Source: Bacteroidota bacterium (GTDB lineage Bacteria; Bacteroidota; Bacteroidia; Chitinophagales; Chitinophagaceae). From it: DNA of 64,000 nucleotides. The translations under genes were made by a program, and so were the position numbers. Of this stretch, positions 52,117 through 60,941 are shown in pieces. The stretch spans positions 1 to 64,000 of the forward strand of contig JAFAEM010000006.1 in NCBI GenBank assembly GCA_023424015.1, given 5' to 3'. Numbering within the stretch: the stretch's first letter is position 1; each line of letters begins with the position of its first letter. The notes below the pieces were generated by a model, which was not told the origin of the DNA, did no database searches, and worked only from the letters and a program-made list of their open reading frames with translations.

Positions 52117-55100
52117 CTACTCTTTCATCTCCATCAAAAAACTCACCAGGTCGCGGATCTCTTTTTTTGAAAGTATCAGCTTCATATCCGGCATACTCGA
52201 TGGCGCATCGTTTCTTTTTGCGATGAGATCTTTGGAGACCACTTCGTCCTTGTCGCCAACCTTTACAGTAATGGATCGATTGTTTTCCGCATTCAGTATA
52301 CCAGAGACCCTGTTTCCGTCTTTTAATTCCAGGGATACAAATCCATAGCCGGGTGCCAGTCGTGCACCGGGGTTGACCAGGGACTCCAGTATCTGCTGCC
52401 GGCTAAGTCGCTCAGCCACGCCATTGAGTCGCGGGCCGGCATTGCCGCCTACATCGTTGTATGCATGGCAACGGATACACTGCGCTGACTGGTTGGAATA
52501 AAATATCCGCGCTCCTTTTGCGGCATCACCGCCGGTCAGACTTCCGGCATAAGCAGCAACAAGCGTATCAGGCGAGAGACGCATATTGATCTCTTTATAA
52601 CGGGCAGCCAGTTCGGCTGAATGGCTACTGTCAATTGCTTCCTGCAACTCGAGATAAAGTGATGGCGCCAGGCTGCCAGCAGACATCTTATTCAACAGGT
52701 CATCAAAAACTTTTTGCGAATACAGTACCGGTAAATTGCCAAGCGTTAATAAAGCTGCCTGTTTTTCCTCCGTGGTTTTTGTTTGGATGACATCTGTCAG
52801 CAATGTTACCACCAGCTCTTTGGGAATATCAAGTTGGGTGATCAGGTCGATGCCGGCAACGCGAACATTTTTATCCCTGTCGGCAATGGCCAGTTTGATC
52901 GCTTCGCCTACCTGCTTATCTTTCAGCGCCACCAGGGCTTTCAGCGATTCAGCTCTTACTGTCGCATCCCGATCATTTTTCAAAAGGTTTAGTAACGCTT
53001 GTGCCCCCTCCCCGATCTTTAATTTAGCTACGGCTTTGACCGCACTGATCTTTATACGTGATTCCTTACTGCCCATTAATGTTTTCAGTGCTTCACCGGC
53101 CTCATTCACCAGTTTAGCAGGGTCCCTTTCAATGACGCCACGGTACCTGCCATCTACCCTGTCAACCACCGAAGGCTTTGCCCATGTGCTGAGAGTGTGA
53201 ATAGCTTCTGTCCGCATGTTTTCCGGTGCATTTATATTTTTTGCATACCGCACCAGGTTTTGCAGGGCCTCATCAGATCCTACCCGAAGATTTGCATTGA
53301 TGCATCGCCTGACCAGCGCTTCGTTTTTGAATGAGGTTGTATTCAGTAAATTTCCCAGGGCGGGTAAGGCATCGGGTATAGAAAGATCATCATTGATAGC
53401 ACGTGCCGCTTCGGTAACAATGAATTCATCGGTATCCTTTAAAAACTCTGCAATGCGCGGTTCGCTCATTCTACGCAAAGCGACAACAGCGGCAATCCTG
53501 ACGGCATGCGATGGATCGTTGGTCAGCCGGAGAATCGGTTCCGTCTTTCCAATCCTTGCCAGGGCAAGGCTACCTGCATGACGCAGGTACACATCCTGGT
53601 CATTATTGCTTCTCAGCATTTCGATCAGCGGAGATATTGCCGGCTCGTATTCCATACGCCCCAGTGCCTCGGCCGCGAAGAAGCGTGCACGGCTGTTGTT
53701 ATCTTTCAACAATGGGATAAGTTTATCAGCACTGTTTTTGTATTTTATATCACCCAGCCATTTAGCTGCCTGCGCCCTGATCTCAGGATCGCTATCCTGC
53801 AACAAAGGCAGCAGATGCTCAGCATACTCTTTTTGTTGTCTTGCCATCTGGCTCAGTCCCCAGATCGCATGCACCCTGGCCAGTTGATTCGAATTTTGCG
53901 CAAGCGCTTTTTTGAAAATGCGCTCGCCTTCTTTTCCTCTTTTTGCTGATTCGAACTGGGTTTTTAATCTCACCTGCATATCAGGATTTGCCAGCAACTG
54001 GTTTAATTCATCTTCACTCTTCTTCGAAAAATCGGCAGCCAGTAAGATCCTTGTCTGCTGACGTGCCGCGAAGCTGGCACCACGCCTGTCATCCAGTTTC
54101 CAAATACGACCATAATCATGCGTTCCCCAGCCATCGATCCAGTCGGCGATATACAAAGCGCCATCGGGTCCAAAATCCAGGCCGGTTGGTAGTACACCTC
54201 CCACGACCAGTTTATTCTCGCCCAGTTCGAAACCCGCGCCGCTGGGATTCAATTTAAATCCATATACCCCCGACTGTGCTGGTGTGCCCACAAACTTTGC
54301 AATGAAAAAAGTGTTGCTGTATTCAGGACTCAGTGCGGTACCCGGGTTATACACCATTCCCGCCGGCCCGCTTACATAGTTGGCGATACAGGGAACAATG
54401 TATGCGGCCTGGCCTTCAAAACGTGGCATCCACATTTTTTCATCCATCCATACTTTATAGGTATTGTTTTCGGGATCCCGGTACTTACCATATTGCCAGT
54501 TGCTCCGCCAGCCGGCATCTGAACCATTGACAATATAAACCAGCCTTTCTTTTTCGCCCGCATGATCCCCATCGTTATCCTCACTGATGAGATTACCGTA
54601 TTCATCAAAAACAAACTCATGCGTGTTGCGCAGACCAGAAGCAAATATTTCAAAATCGCTACCATCGGGATTACTCCTGGCAATGACGCCACAGTTGGGG
54701 TATTCCCATTTTCTCCCGGTTTGATCCACACCATTAAAACCAATATCACCGATCTGCCAGTAAATTCTTCCATCAGGACCCATTTCCACACCCGACATGC
54801 CGTGACCGCTAAAGCCGATATGTATACCATACCCATGCGAAATAGAAGTTTTTTCATCGGCAATACCATCTCCGTTTTTGTCCTTCATTCTCCACAGATC
54901 CGGACCCACGGCAACAAACAGATCGTCTTTTGTTTTGAGCAGGCCACCGGCCACGTCGGTCACTTCATCATTAAAATCATCGACCACCAGTTGCGACTGA
55001 TCAGCCACGCCATCTCCATCCGTATCCGTCAACCGGTATACATTTTCCTTTTCGATGGTCATATCCCGCCAGTCGTGTGATCCATCGCCGTTCAGATCTT

Positions 55101-55533
55101 TAAGCCAGGTATTTTTTTTACTGTTTTCAGGTGAAAGCGTTTTATGCAAAAAGGCTCGCTTGTCCTCGATGCTCTGCAATTGAATTGAAGGGATCTCCCA
55201 ATCCTGGTGACCACGAATATCAAATTCGGAGTTCTTTTGCCGGTTGGTGGTGACATAGTAAAGGTTCCCATCATCATCAATGTCGATGGCGATGGGTGAA
55301 ATCACCAGCGAATCCACACCCCATAGATTCAGGGTGAGATTGCTGTCAGGCAACTCGGCTTTAAAAACGGAATCGACAGATGCTGCCATGCGTGCCGCAC
55401 TAACAGGATCGAGTTGTTTGATACGGGTATCGGCAGGCGATTGCCGGCAGCCGGTCGACAGGTTATACAATGTGGTCATCAATAATATAAATACGGCTTG
55501 CTTTATACTTGAAAGTTGGTTTTTACTCGTCAT
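52117..55533 (-). CDS. Large lipoprotein: propeller, HEAT repeats and cytochrome c
   Basis: 1138 residues from the ATG at 55533. Lipobox LSTGC ends the signal peptide. Residues about 60-480 look like a PQQ-dehydrogenase-type propeller (LDFGPDGALYIADWIDG), 500-960 carry HEAT repeats (IRAQAAKWLGDIKY, ARFFAAEALGRMEYEP), and the C-terminus has a haem site CIRCH near 1020. This matches the PVC-type haem-binding dehydrogenase family also found in Bacteroidota. Substrate probably a sugar-derived alcohol; unproven. Confidence 0.88.
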   Translation of the reverse strand: MTSKNQLSSIKQAVFILLMTTLYNLSTGCRQSPADTRIKQLDPVSAARMAASVDSVFKAELPDSNLTLNLWGVDSLVISPIAIDIDDDGNLYYVTTNRQKNSEFDIRGHQDWEIPSIQLQSIEDKRAFLHKTLSPENSKKNTWLKDLNGDGSHDWRDMTIEKENVYRLTDTDGDGVADQSQLVVDDFNDEVTDVAGGLLKTKDDLFVAVGPDLWRMKDKNGDGIADEKTSISHGYGIHIGFSGHGMSGVEMGPDGRIYWQIGDIGFNGVDQTGRKWEYPNCGVIARSNPDGSDFEIFASGLRNTHEFVFDEYGNLISEDNDGDHAGEKERLVYIVNGSDAGWRSNWQYGKYRDPENNTYKVWMDEKMWMPRFEGQAAYIVPCIANYVSGPAGMVYNPGTALSPEYSNTFFIAKFVGTPAQSGVYGFKLNPSGAGFELGENKLVVGGVLPTGLDFGPDGALYIADWIDGWGTHDYGRIWKLDDRRGASFAARQQTRILLAADFSKKSEDELNQLLANPDMQVRLKTQFESAKRGKEGERIFKKALAQNSNQLARVHAIWGLSQMARQQKEYAEHLLPLLQDSDPEIRAQAAKWLGDIKYKNSADKLIPLLKDNNSRARFFAAEALGRMEYEPAISPLIEMLRSNNDQDVYLRHAGSLALARIGKTEPILRLTNDPSHAVRIAAVVALRRMSEPRIAEFLKDTDEFIVTEAARAINDDLSIPDALPALGNLLNTTSFKNEALVRRCINANLRVGSDEALQNLVRYAKNINAPENMRTEAIHTLSTWAKPSVVDRVDGRYRGVIERDPAKLVNEAGEALKTLMGSKESRIKISAVKAVAKLKIGEGAQALLNLLKNDRDATVRAESLKALVALKDKQVGEAIKLAIADRDKNVRVAGIDLITQLDIPKELVVTLLTDVIQTKTTEEKQAALLTLGNLPVLYSQKVFDDLLNKMSAGSLAPSLYLELQEAIDSSHSAELAARYKEINMRLSPDTLVAAYAGSLTGGDAAKGARIFYSNQSAQCIRCHAYNDVGGNAGPRLNGVAERLSRQQILESLVNPGARLAPGYGFVSLELKDGNRVSGILNAENNRSITVKVGDKDEVVSKDLIAKRNDAPSSMPDMKLILSKKEIRDLVSFLMEMKE

Positions 55534-55595
55534 AAAATATTTCTCTTGTATTGACCTTATTAATTGCCTGAAATTAACAAACAAAAGCAAAACAA

Positions 55596-55742
55596 ATGAA
55601 ACCGTTTCAGGCTTTGCAACCAGGGAAAACCTGGAAAATCCTGATCATCTACAACCTGTCACAGTTCATCCCCGAATTGAAACAGTCCAGGCAAGTCAGG
55701 CTTGTACCCGCCTGGTACCAGGCATACCTTGCGACTCATTAA
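55596..55742 (+). CDS. Candidate 48-residue gene before the DUF1772 gene
   Basis: An ATG frame of 48 codons, MKPFQALQPGKTWKILIIYN then LSQFIPELKQ and on to YLATH, ending 10 nt before the DUF1772 gene. It is basic and could be helical. Support is only its position and good codon appearance. Confidence 0.4.
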   Translation: MKPFQALQPGKTWKILIIYNLSQFIPELKQSRQVRLVPAWYQAYLATH

Positions 55743-55752
55743 ACCTTAAACG

Positions 55753-56220
55753 ATGGGAATCAAAATCACCCTTTTCATCACGCTGATGATGTATGCCCTT
55801 GTGATCAGCCAGAGTCTTTTCTACTTCCTGGCCATGACCAGCACGATGAAAAAAATGCAGGCCCCAACCTATATCGAAACCCGGAACCTGCTGACACGGG
55901 CCCTGGCGGTACCTCTGCAATGGGTGTATTATATCGCTATGGCCGCCACTGTCCTGCTCGCAGCCTTCTGCGTGGTCAATCCTACGGGTGTGCTTTTTAT
56001 TTGCTCCGTCATTGCACTGGCCGCCTTACTCGCTGATGCCCTGCTCGCTTTAAAAGGGAATATCCCGCTCAATGAAATGATCAGCAACTGGACCACGGCT
56101 GAATATCCTTCCAATTGGAAAAAATACCAATTAAAATGGTTCAGGCTTTACCATGTACGGCAGATCATCAACCTGACAGGTTTTATAAGCCTGGTTGCCG
56201 GCTGGGTATTCGGCATTTAA
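55753..56220 (+). CDS. DUF1772-like membrane protein
   Basis: 155 residues, four hydrophobic segments (about 4-26, 55-75, 78-98 and 135-152). The loop KGNIPLNEMISNW with WKKYQLKWFRLYHVR is the conserved feature of DUF1772 (anthrone-oxygenase-like) proteins. No catalysis is proven for most members. The cytochrome c gene follows after 33 nt. Confidence 0.75.
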   Translation: MGIKITLFITLMMYALVISQSLFYFLAMTSTMKKMQAPTYIETRNLLTRALAVPLQWVYYIAMAATVLLAAFCVVNPTGVLFICSVIALAALLADALLALKGNIPLNEMISNWTTAEYPSNWKKYQLKWFRLYHVRQIINLTGFISLVAGWVFGI

Positions 56221-56253
56221 TTACCTGTGTAAACAATCATTAAACATTATACG

Positions 56254-56838
56254 ATGAAAAAACTTACATTAACCATGACGCTTGCTGTTGCAACGGTTGC
56301 AACAGCTATCATTTCCTGCAATAGCGGATCTAGTGCCGTCACAGGAGAAATCCAGATCTCACATGACAGTCTTGTAAAAAGGGGAAGTTACCTGGTCAAC
56401 GCAATTGGCTGTGACGATTGTCATTCACCTAAAAAATTCGGACCGCATGGACCGGAGATCATCAAGGAATTGCGATTCTCAGGTTTCCAGGCAAATGGCA
56501 TCTTGCCAAAAGTTGATACCAATGTTTCCAAAAAAGGCTGGATCATGTTTGCACCTGACCTGACAGCAACAGTCGGTCCATGGGGTATAAGCTACGCCGC
56601 GAATATCAGTTCTGATGGAACCGGTATTGGTAACTGGACTGAAGAGCAGTTCCTGAGGGCAATCCGTGAAGGAAAATCAAAAGGACTGGTGGAAAGCCGT
56701 CCACTGATGCCTCCCATGCCCTGGGAACAATATCGCAACCTGGACGACACGGACCTGAAGGCAATTTTTGCTTTTTTGAAAACTACCAAACCCGTTGAGA
56801 ACCGTGTACCAGGCTGGAAAAAGTGGAGCGAACTCTGA
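56254..56838 (+). CDS. Lipoprotein cytochrome c
   Basis: 194 residues. Signal with lipobox (AIISC, Cys22), one haem-binding CDDCH at residues 53-57, and PLMPPMPW (about 150) as likely axial methionine region. It is a single-domain class I cytochrome on the periplasmic face. The partner oxidase is unknown; its neighbours are the DUF1772 gene and a 42-codon gene. Confidence 0.88.
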   Translation: MKKLTLTMTLAVATVATAIISCNSGSSAVTGEIQISHDSLVKRGSYLVNAIGCDDCHSPKKFGPHGPEIIKELRFSGFQANGILPKVDTNVSKKGWIMFAPDLTATVGPWGISYAANISSDGTGIGNWTEEQFLRAIREGKSKGLVESRPLMPPMPWEQYRNLDDTDLKAIFAFLKTTKPVENRVPGWKKWSEL

Positions 56839-56864
56839 TCATTAAAAACTCAAAAAACCTTATC

Positions 56865-56993
56865 ATGAAAAAGAAGATCGAGATCAGCGTATTTATTTTG
56901 ATTTGCATAATGGTGATCAGCCTTGCAGTGAGAGCAGGCCGTCATCATGATCAGTGCCGGGAATGCAACTTCGCTGTGAAGAGCGCCAAATAA
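56865..56993 (+). CDS. Candidate 42-residue membrane peptide with CxxC
   Basis: MKKKIEISVFILICIMVISL followed by AVRAGRHHDQCRECNFAVKS and AK: a basic start, one hydrophobic segment and a HHDQCREC motif able to bind a metal or form a disulfide. It lies 26 nt after the cytochrome c gene and before a terminator, so it is probably co-transcribed. Confidence 0.6.
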   Translation: MKKKIEISVFILICIMVISLAVRAGRHHDQCRECNFAVKSAK

Positions 56994-57018
56994 AACATAA
57001 CCCCTCAGAATAAACCAT

Positions 57019-57048
57019 CCTGCAAGCGAAAGTTTGCAGGTTTTTTTT
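57019..57048 (+). terminator. Intrinsic terminator after the cytochrome c cluster
   Basis: Stem CCTGCAAGC / GTTTGCAGG with a GAAA loop, followed by eight T. It ends the plus-strand unit. Confidence 0.9.
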
Positions 57049-57066
57049 ATTCCTTCCATTCCGCTC

Positions 57067-57726
57067 TTATTCGCTTTGTATCGTGATCGTAGCTGTATTG
57101 TCGCCCTGGCTAAACCTGGTACTGAACCAATACCTGCCTCCTGGCCGATTGGTCGGGTACCAGGGACGGTGTTCATTTACGACAATAAAAAGACCATCGT
57201 CATCGCCCAGTGCAATAAATCCATCTCCCGGGGGTTGACGATGAAAATAATTGAGGCCAAACTCATTGATCAACTGCTCTGCATAAGGACCGGCCGCGGA
57301 GGTTACGATACCCAGCTCACTGATCGAACAAACCGATGAACCATCAAAAGGTTTATCGGAATGATTATCGAGGTCGAACCTTGCGATAAACTCCACGATA
57401 TTTCCATTGTTGTCGAAAAAATAAAACGCTTTCGCGTTCCAATTGACAAAATTGGCTACAGTATCTCCATCTTTTACCGGTATCAATGGCAGGTTTGCGC
57501 CAGCCCATTGATGCGCCTGTGAAAATTGATTTGAGGGAATATTAAAAGCAAAATGATATATGGCACCGGCTGTGTCGTCTTTCTTAAAGACAAGGGTAGA
57601 AAGTCCCGCGGATAATTTTAGGGTTAGATCATCTTCATACAATATATCCATGCCGAGGGTGTGGTGGTAGAAATGCCGTGTCTGACTAATATCCGCACAC
57701 AGGAGTTGCACCTCATGGATATTCAT
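57067..57726 (-). CDS. VOC family (glyoxalase/dioxygenase-like) protein
   Basis: 219 residues. The first betaalphabeta-betabeta-beta module starts MNIHEVQLLCADISQTRHFY and ends with FYFFDNNGNIVEFIAR, whose last Glu is a usual metal ligand. A second module is in the C-terminal half (about 135-215). It could be a dioxygenase, isomerase or resistance protein; substrate is not assigned. Confidence 0.83.
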   Translation of the reverse strand: MNIHEVQLLCADISQTRHFYHHTLGMDILYEDDLTLKLSAGLSTLVFKKDDTAGAIYHFAFNIPSNQFSQAHQWAGANLPLIPVKDGDTVANFVNWNAKAFYFFDNNGNIVEFIARFDLDNHSDKPFDGSSVCSISELGIVTSAAGPYAEQLINEFGLNYFHRQPPGDGFIALGDDDGLFIVVNEHRPWYPTNRPGGRYWFSTRFSQGDNTATITIQSE

Positions 57727-57786
57727 GGTGTTTCATTTTGTGATTTTATTTGCAGGTACAAAATCCTTACCATCCTGAAATTTACT

Positions 57787-57843
57787 CAAAAAAAAAGTGA
57801 TAGCTACTGGCAGCACCGCTGAGAACCGCCAGGCCATCACTTT
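57787..57843 (-). terminator. Intrinsic terminator of the hemerythrin operon
   Basis: On the minus strand AAAGTGATGGCCTGG pairs with CCAGTAGCTATCACTTT, followed by a T-run. It lies 24 nt after the 36-codon frame. Confidence 0.75.
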
Positions 57844-57866
57844 AAACCTACCATTGCTTAAACAGC

Positions 57867-57977
57867 TTACAATACCGGTCGTATGTCGCTGAATAAGATC
57901 TTTGCAGCCCCTTTGCCCATCACAGATAACCTGATGGCAAACGCGGCGATCTCAATAAAATGTACAATGCTTTTCAT
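57867..57977 (-). CDS. Candidate 36-residue gene at the end of the hemerythrin operon
   Basis: ATG at 57977 opens MKSIVHFIEIAAFAIRLSVM followed by GKGAAKILFSDIRPVL. It is 18 nt after the upstream gene and has a terminator just behind, which favours a real gene. It may be a small amphipathic membrane peptide. Function unknown. Confidence 0.5.
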   Translation of the reverse strand: MKSIVHFIEIAAFAIRLSVMGKGAAKILFSDIRPVL

Positions 57978-57995
57978 GATTACTTTATTTAATAA

Positions 57996-58550
57996 TTACC
58001 AGTTTGAAGTTTTGAAATAACTACCAGCTGCAGACTTATCCTGGCTAAACCTGATGACGAGCCATTGCTGACCATCTTCTGTCTTCTCAAACGACCAGTA
58101 ATAAGTTGTCGGCTTCAGTTCTTCCTTTTTTGCAGGCCGGTCGAAATTGCTGCTCCTGGCACAGGAATAAAATCCGCGATAATTGCCTTTATCGGGGTAG
58201 ATGGTAAATGACTGATCCAGTTCATTCACACGGATTTTTCCTTTTTGATAGGTAAACGCTTCAGTACTGCAATAACCTGTATGCGTTTTGATCACCAGGA
58301 AAAACTCAGCCTCCCCGTTTTCTGTAAAATTGAAAGCAACCGACCGGGTATAGGGATTGCCTATATATTTTTTCCCGTCATAACTCCACCAATTGCTCAT
58401 CGAAAACGAGCCATTCAGCCATTTACCCACCAGTGCAGCCGGAATTTTCTCATAGGACTGAATTGTTCTGGCGGTATCTGCGAATCCCGCATTTGCGATC
58501 GCAAACGATACCAGCATCGCTACTACCAGGAATATTTTTTTTGTCTGCAT
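57996..58550 (-). CDS. Exported lipocalin-like hypothetical protein
   Basis: 184 residues from the ATG at 58550 (signal peptide MQTKKIFLVVAMLVSFAIAN). The mature part is beta-rich: KWLNGSFSMSNWWSYDGKKY, GEAEFFLVIKTHTG, YYWSFEKTEDG. The layout suggests a small barrel, but I cannot name a family. It lies 44 nt after the hemerythrin gene. Confidence 0.7.
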   Translation of the reverse strand: MQTKKIFLVVAMLVSFAIANAGFADTARTIQSYEKIPAALVGKWLNGSFSMSNWWSYDGKKYIGNPYTRSVAFNFTENGEAEFFLVIKTHTGYCSTEAFTYQKGKIRVNELDQSFTIYPDKGNYRGFYSCARSSNFDRPAKKEELKPTTYYWSFEKTEDGQQWLVIRFSQDKSAAGSYFKTSNW

Positions 58551-58594
58551 GATTTTAGAATTTATGGGCTTCATACTTTTTTTAATGCAATCAT

Positions 58595-59275
58595 TTACGC
58601 TACCATCATTCCCTCCGACAAGCTTTCCTGCACCCTGCGGAATCGATCGGCAGGAAGTTCTTTTTCCGCAACGCCCACCAGGAAATTAAAAACAGGCTGG
58701 GGCGCATTTTTCTCCGTCGATTTCAACCATTGGCATATTTCAGCATTGCTTAGCCCGCGCATCATCCAGGCGCTGAACAGTTCCATTTCCTTCGGGTCGA
58801 TAGATGCTACGATCCGTTGATTAAGCGCGATCAGTTCAGCATCGGTATAATAGCGCCATAACACTTTGTTCAATACAGTTTCTTCCTTAGTCATGTGCTC
58901 CAGGTTAAAGATCATAAAACTGGTAAAGGCCTTATTGATCGCCTGGCCGGTTTCGATCTTTACGCCAGCCTTAATGGCGTGCTGGTATACCATTAGTAAA
59001 CCCCGCAGGTTCTCTGACAAGGCATGGTCTTTCTCATGTTCCTTTTCGAACGCATCCACCAATGATGGTTCATACTGCTGGATGGCAGGTAATACAAACT
59101 CATCCTCGTGTTTTGCGTGACCGTCGAAAACCCCGGCGACAAGTCTCACTTTCGCCAAAGCCGCTGAGGCTTCATTCGAATCTGTAAATGAGGTTTGCTG
59201 GAGGGTCAGTGAAGTATCGTACAACATTGCCCTCAACGCTTTGTGCACCTGGTTAAAAATATTATATCGTGACAT
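58595..59275 (-). CDS. Hemerythrin-domain protein
   Basis: 226 residues. A four-helix bundle with HxxxE/HExxF-style iron ligands is visible: DGHAKHEDEFVLPAI (about 52-66), EKEHEKDHALSENL and NLEHMTKEETVLNKVLW. The protein could bind oxygen or nitric oxide through a di-iron site. Two small genes follow in the same direction. Confidence 0.85.
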   Translation of the reverse strand: MSRYNIFNQVHKALRAMLYDTSLTLQQTSFTDSNEASAALAKVRLVAGVFDGHAKHEDEFVLPAIQQYEPSLVDAFEKEHEKDHALSENLRGLLMVYQHAIKAGVKIETGQAINKAFTSFMIFNLEHMTKEETVLNKVLWRYYTDAELIALNQRIVASIDPKEMELFSAWMMRGLSNAEICQWLKSTEKNAPQPVFNFLVGVAEKELPADRFRRVQESLSEGMMVA

Positions 59276-59333
59276 CTGTTTAAATATTTACGTTGCTGAT
59301 CGCAACTTTGATTAACAATAGTTTTACATTCCT

Positions 59334-60689
59334 TTATGCGGCTGCATCGCTCACTATGACAGATGGCCTGGCGTTTACGGGTTTAGTGAGCAAAGCCGAT
59401 ACATAGCGTGCGCAGAGTTCACCCGGGTTATACCTGCTAAATTCCTGGCTTAGCTTCTCCGCATTTGTTCTATAAGTGGTATCAGATAAAATCCGCTGAA
59501 TCGCTTTACGGATCTGGGCAGCCTTTGGCTTTTCTGTACGCAGGTTGATCCCCAGTTTGAAATAGCCAATCCGGGCGCATATCTCGTTCTTGCCCTCGTG
59601 CACACCCGCTACTACCATGGGCAGGGCATTCTGAATGCCTAGCATCACACCGCCATACCCACCATTGGTGATATAGGCATTGGCGTAAGGCATCACCTGG
59701 TCAAAGGGAATAAAATCCTCGATGATGATATTGCGTTGCGGGAATCTTTGTCTCAGTTCTTCGGTCATCGAACCACCCGTGGTGCACACAACCAATGTAT
59801 CCGTTCCCTGGAAAGCTTCCAGCGTAGGTACCAGCAGTTTTTCAACATCACCTTCCACCGTGCCCTGGGTTACCAGTATCACATTATTGAATTGCGACAA
59901 GCGCGGATCATACCAGCTGGCTGATTTCCTGGAAGAGTAAGGTAACAGGGAACCAATGAACCTCACATTCCTGCTCATATCGCTGCGATGGTATTCAAAA
60001 CCCGGTGTACCGCTTTGCAGGTATAGATCGGAAGCTTTTACTGAGATGTCAAAAATAAATGTTTGGCCATAGTCCACGCCGAATTCGCCCAGCGTATCTC
60101 GTGTAACCTTATTGGCCCTGCGAAATAAAATACGGTTAGTGACATACCGGAGAAAAGCCTGGCGAAGTTTTCCAAACGTGGTATAAGAGGGCGTCATACC
60201 AAGCCCGGTGGGCGGCAGATCGCGGGAGTTTTCCATCAGTGGCGTGATGCCGACTCCTACGACAGGTACACCAAATACTTTTTTCACAAGGGGAATAGCC
60301 GTAAACGTGCATTCAGCAATGACCAGATCGAATGGAAACTCTTTCCTGATCTCTTTCATATCGGCGACGAACTTTGGCGCCTGTTTGACAAAAACATGAA
60401 TGAGGTCAAAAACGAGTTTCTTGATCTTATTGTTGATCTTTTCTCTTTCTGGAACAAGTTCGGCGAGGTTGTCGCCGGTAAAATCCATAGCGTTTACATA
60501 GGGATAGAACGGGATACCGAGTTTCGCGATCTTTTCAGAATAGCTCATCCCGGTGTACCACCTTACATCGCACCCGATGTGCTGGAGGTGTTTGGCAAGA
60601 CCCGTCAATGGATTCACATGTCCTTCGGCGGGCATGCTGGCAAACAGAATCCGTTTGCCGATTAGCGCTTCCACGTTGTCACGGTTCAT
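59334..60689 (-). CDS. MGT-type glycosyltransferase (UDP-glycosyltransferase fold)
   Basis: 451 residues of GT-B fold. The N-terminus ILFASMPAEGHVNPLTGLAKHL is typical of the family; the C-terminal nucleotide-sugar domain has VTQGTVEGDVEKLLVPTL, EDFIPFDQVMPYANAYITNG and GYGGVMLGI. Such enzymes glycosylate small lipophilic acceptors, including macrolides or sterols. Acceptor is unknown. Confidence 0.88.
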   Translation of the reverse strand: MNRDNVEALIGKRILFASMPAEGHVNPLTGLAKHLQHIGCDVRWYTGMSYSEKIAKLGIPFYPYVNAMDFTGDNLAELVPEREKINNKIKKLVFDLIHVFVKQAPKFVADMKEIRKEFPFDLVIAECTFTAIPLVKKVFGVPVVGVGITPLMENSRDLPPTGLGMTPSYTTFGKLRQAFLRYVTNRILFRRANKVTRDTLGEFGVDYGQTFIFDISVKASDLYLQSGTPGFEYHRSDMSRNVRFIGSLLPYSSRKSASWYDPRLSQFNNVILVTQGTVEGDVEKLLVPTLEAFQGTDTLVVCTTGGSMTEELRQRFPQRNIIIEDFIPFDQVMPYANAYITNGGYGGVMLGIQNALPMVVAGVHEGKNEICARIGYFKLGINLRTEKPKAAQIRKAIQRILSDTTYRTNAEKLSQEFSRYNPGELCARYVSALLTKPVNARPSVIVSDAAA

Positions 60690-60941
60690 GATTTAAAAAA
60701 GGTTTAATGGTTAATGTTTCGAATAGACTGTAAATATGCACACAAACCTTTGCGTAAAGGAAGAGCGGATTGGATGAGTTGTTTTGATACTTGCACCAAT
60801 TGCGATGGCCAGGCAATTTCCGATGCAGTTCATGCCCGGTTTTTATCATTGCATCCCTGCAGGCTGCCAGTTCATGACTACAAATACTCAATTTGTATCA
60901 TCATTGGTTATATTTGATATTACCAAAAATTTGTGGTGTAA

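Noticed and set aside
54372..54869. 165-codon frame inside the large cytochrome lipoprotein
   Set aside because: Same-strand shadow of the propeller domain in another frame, with atypical composition.
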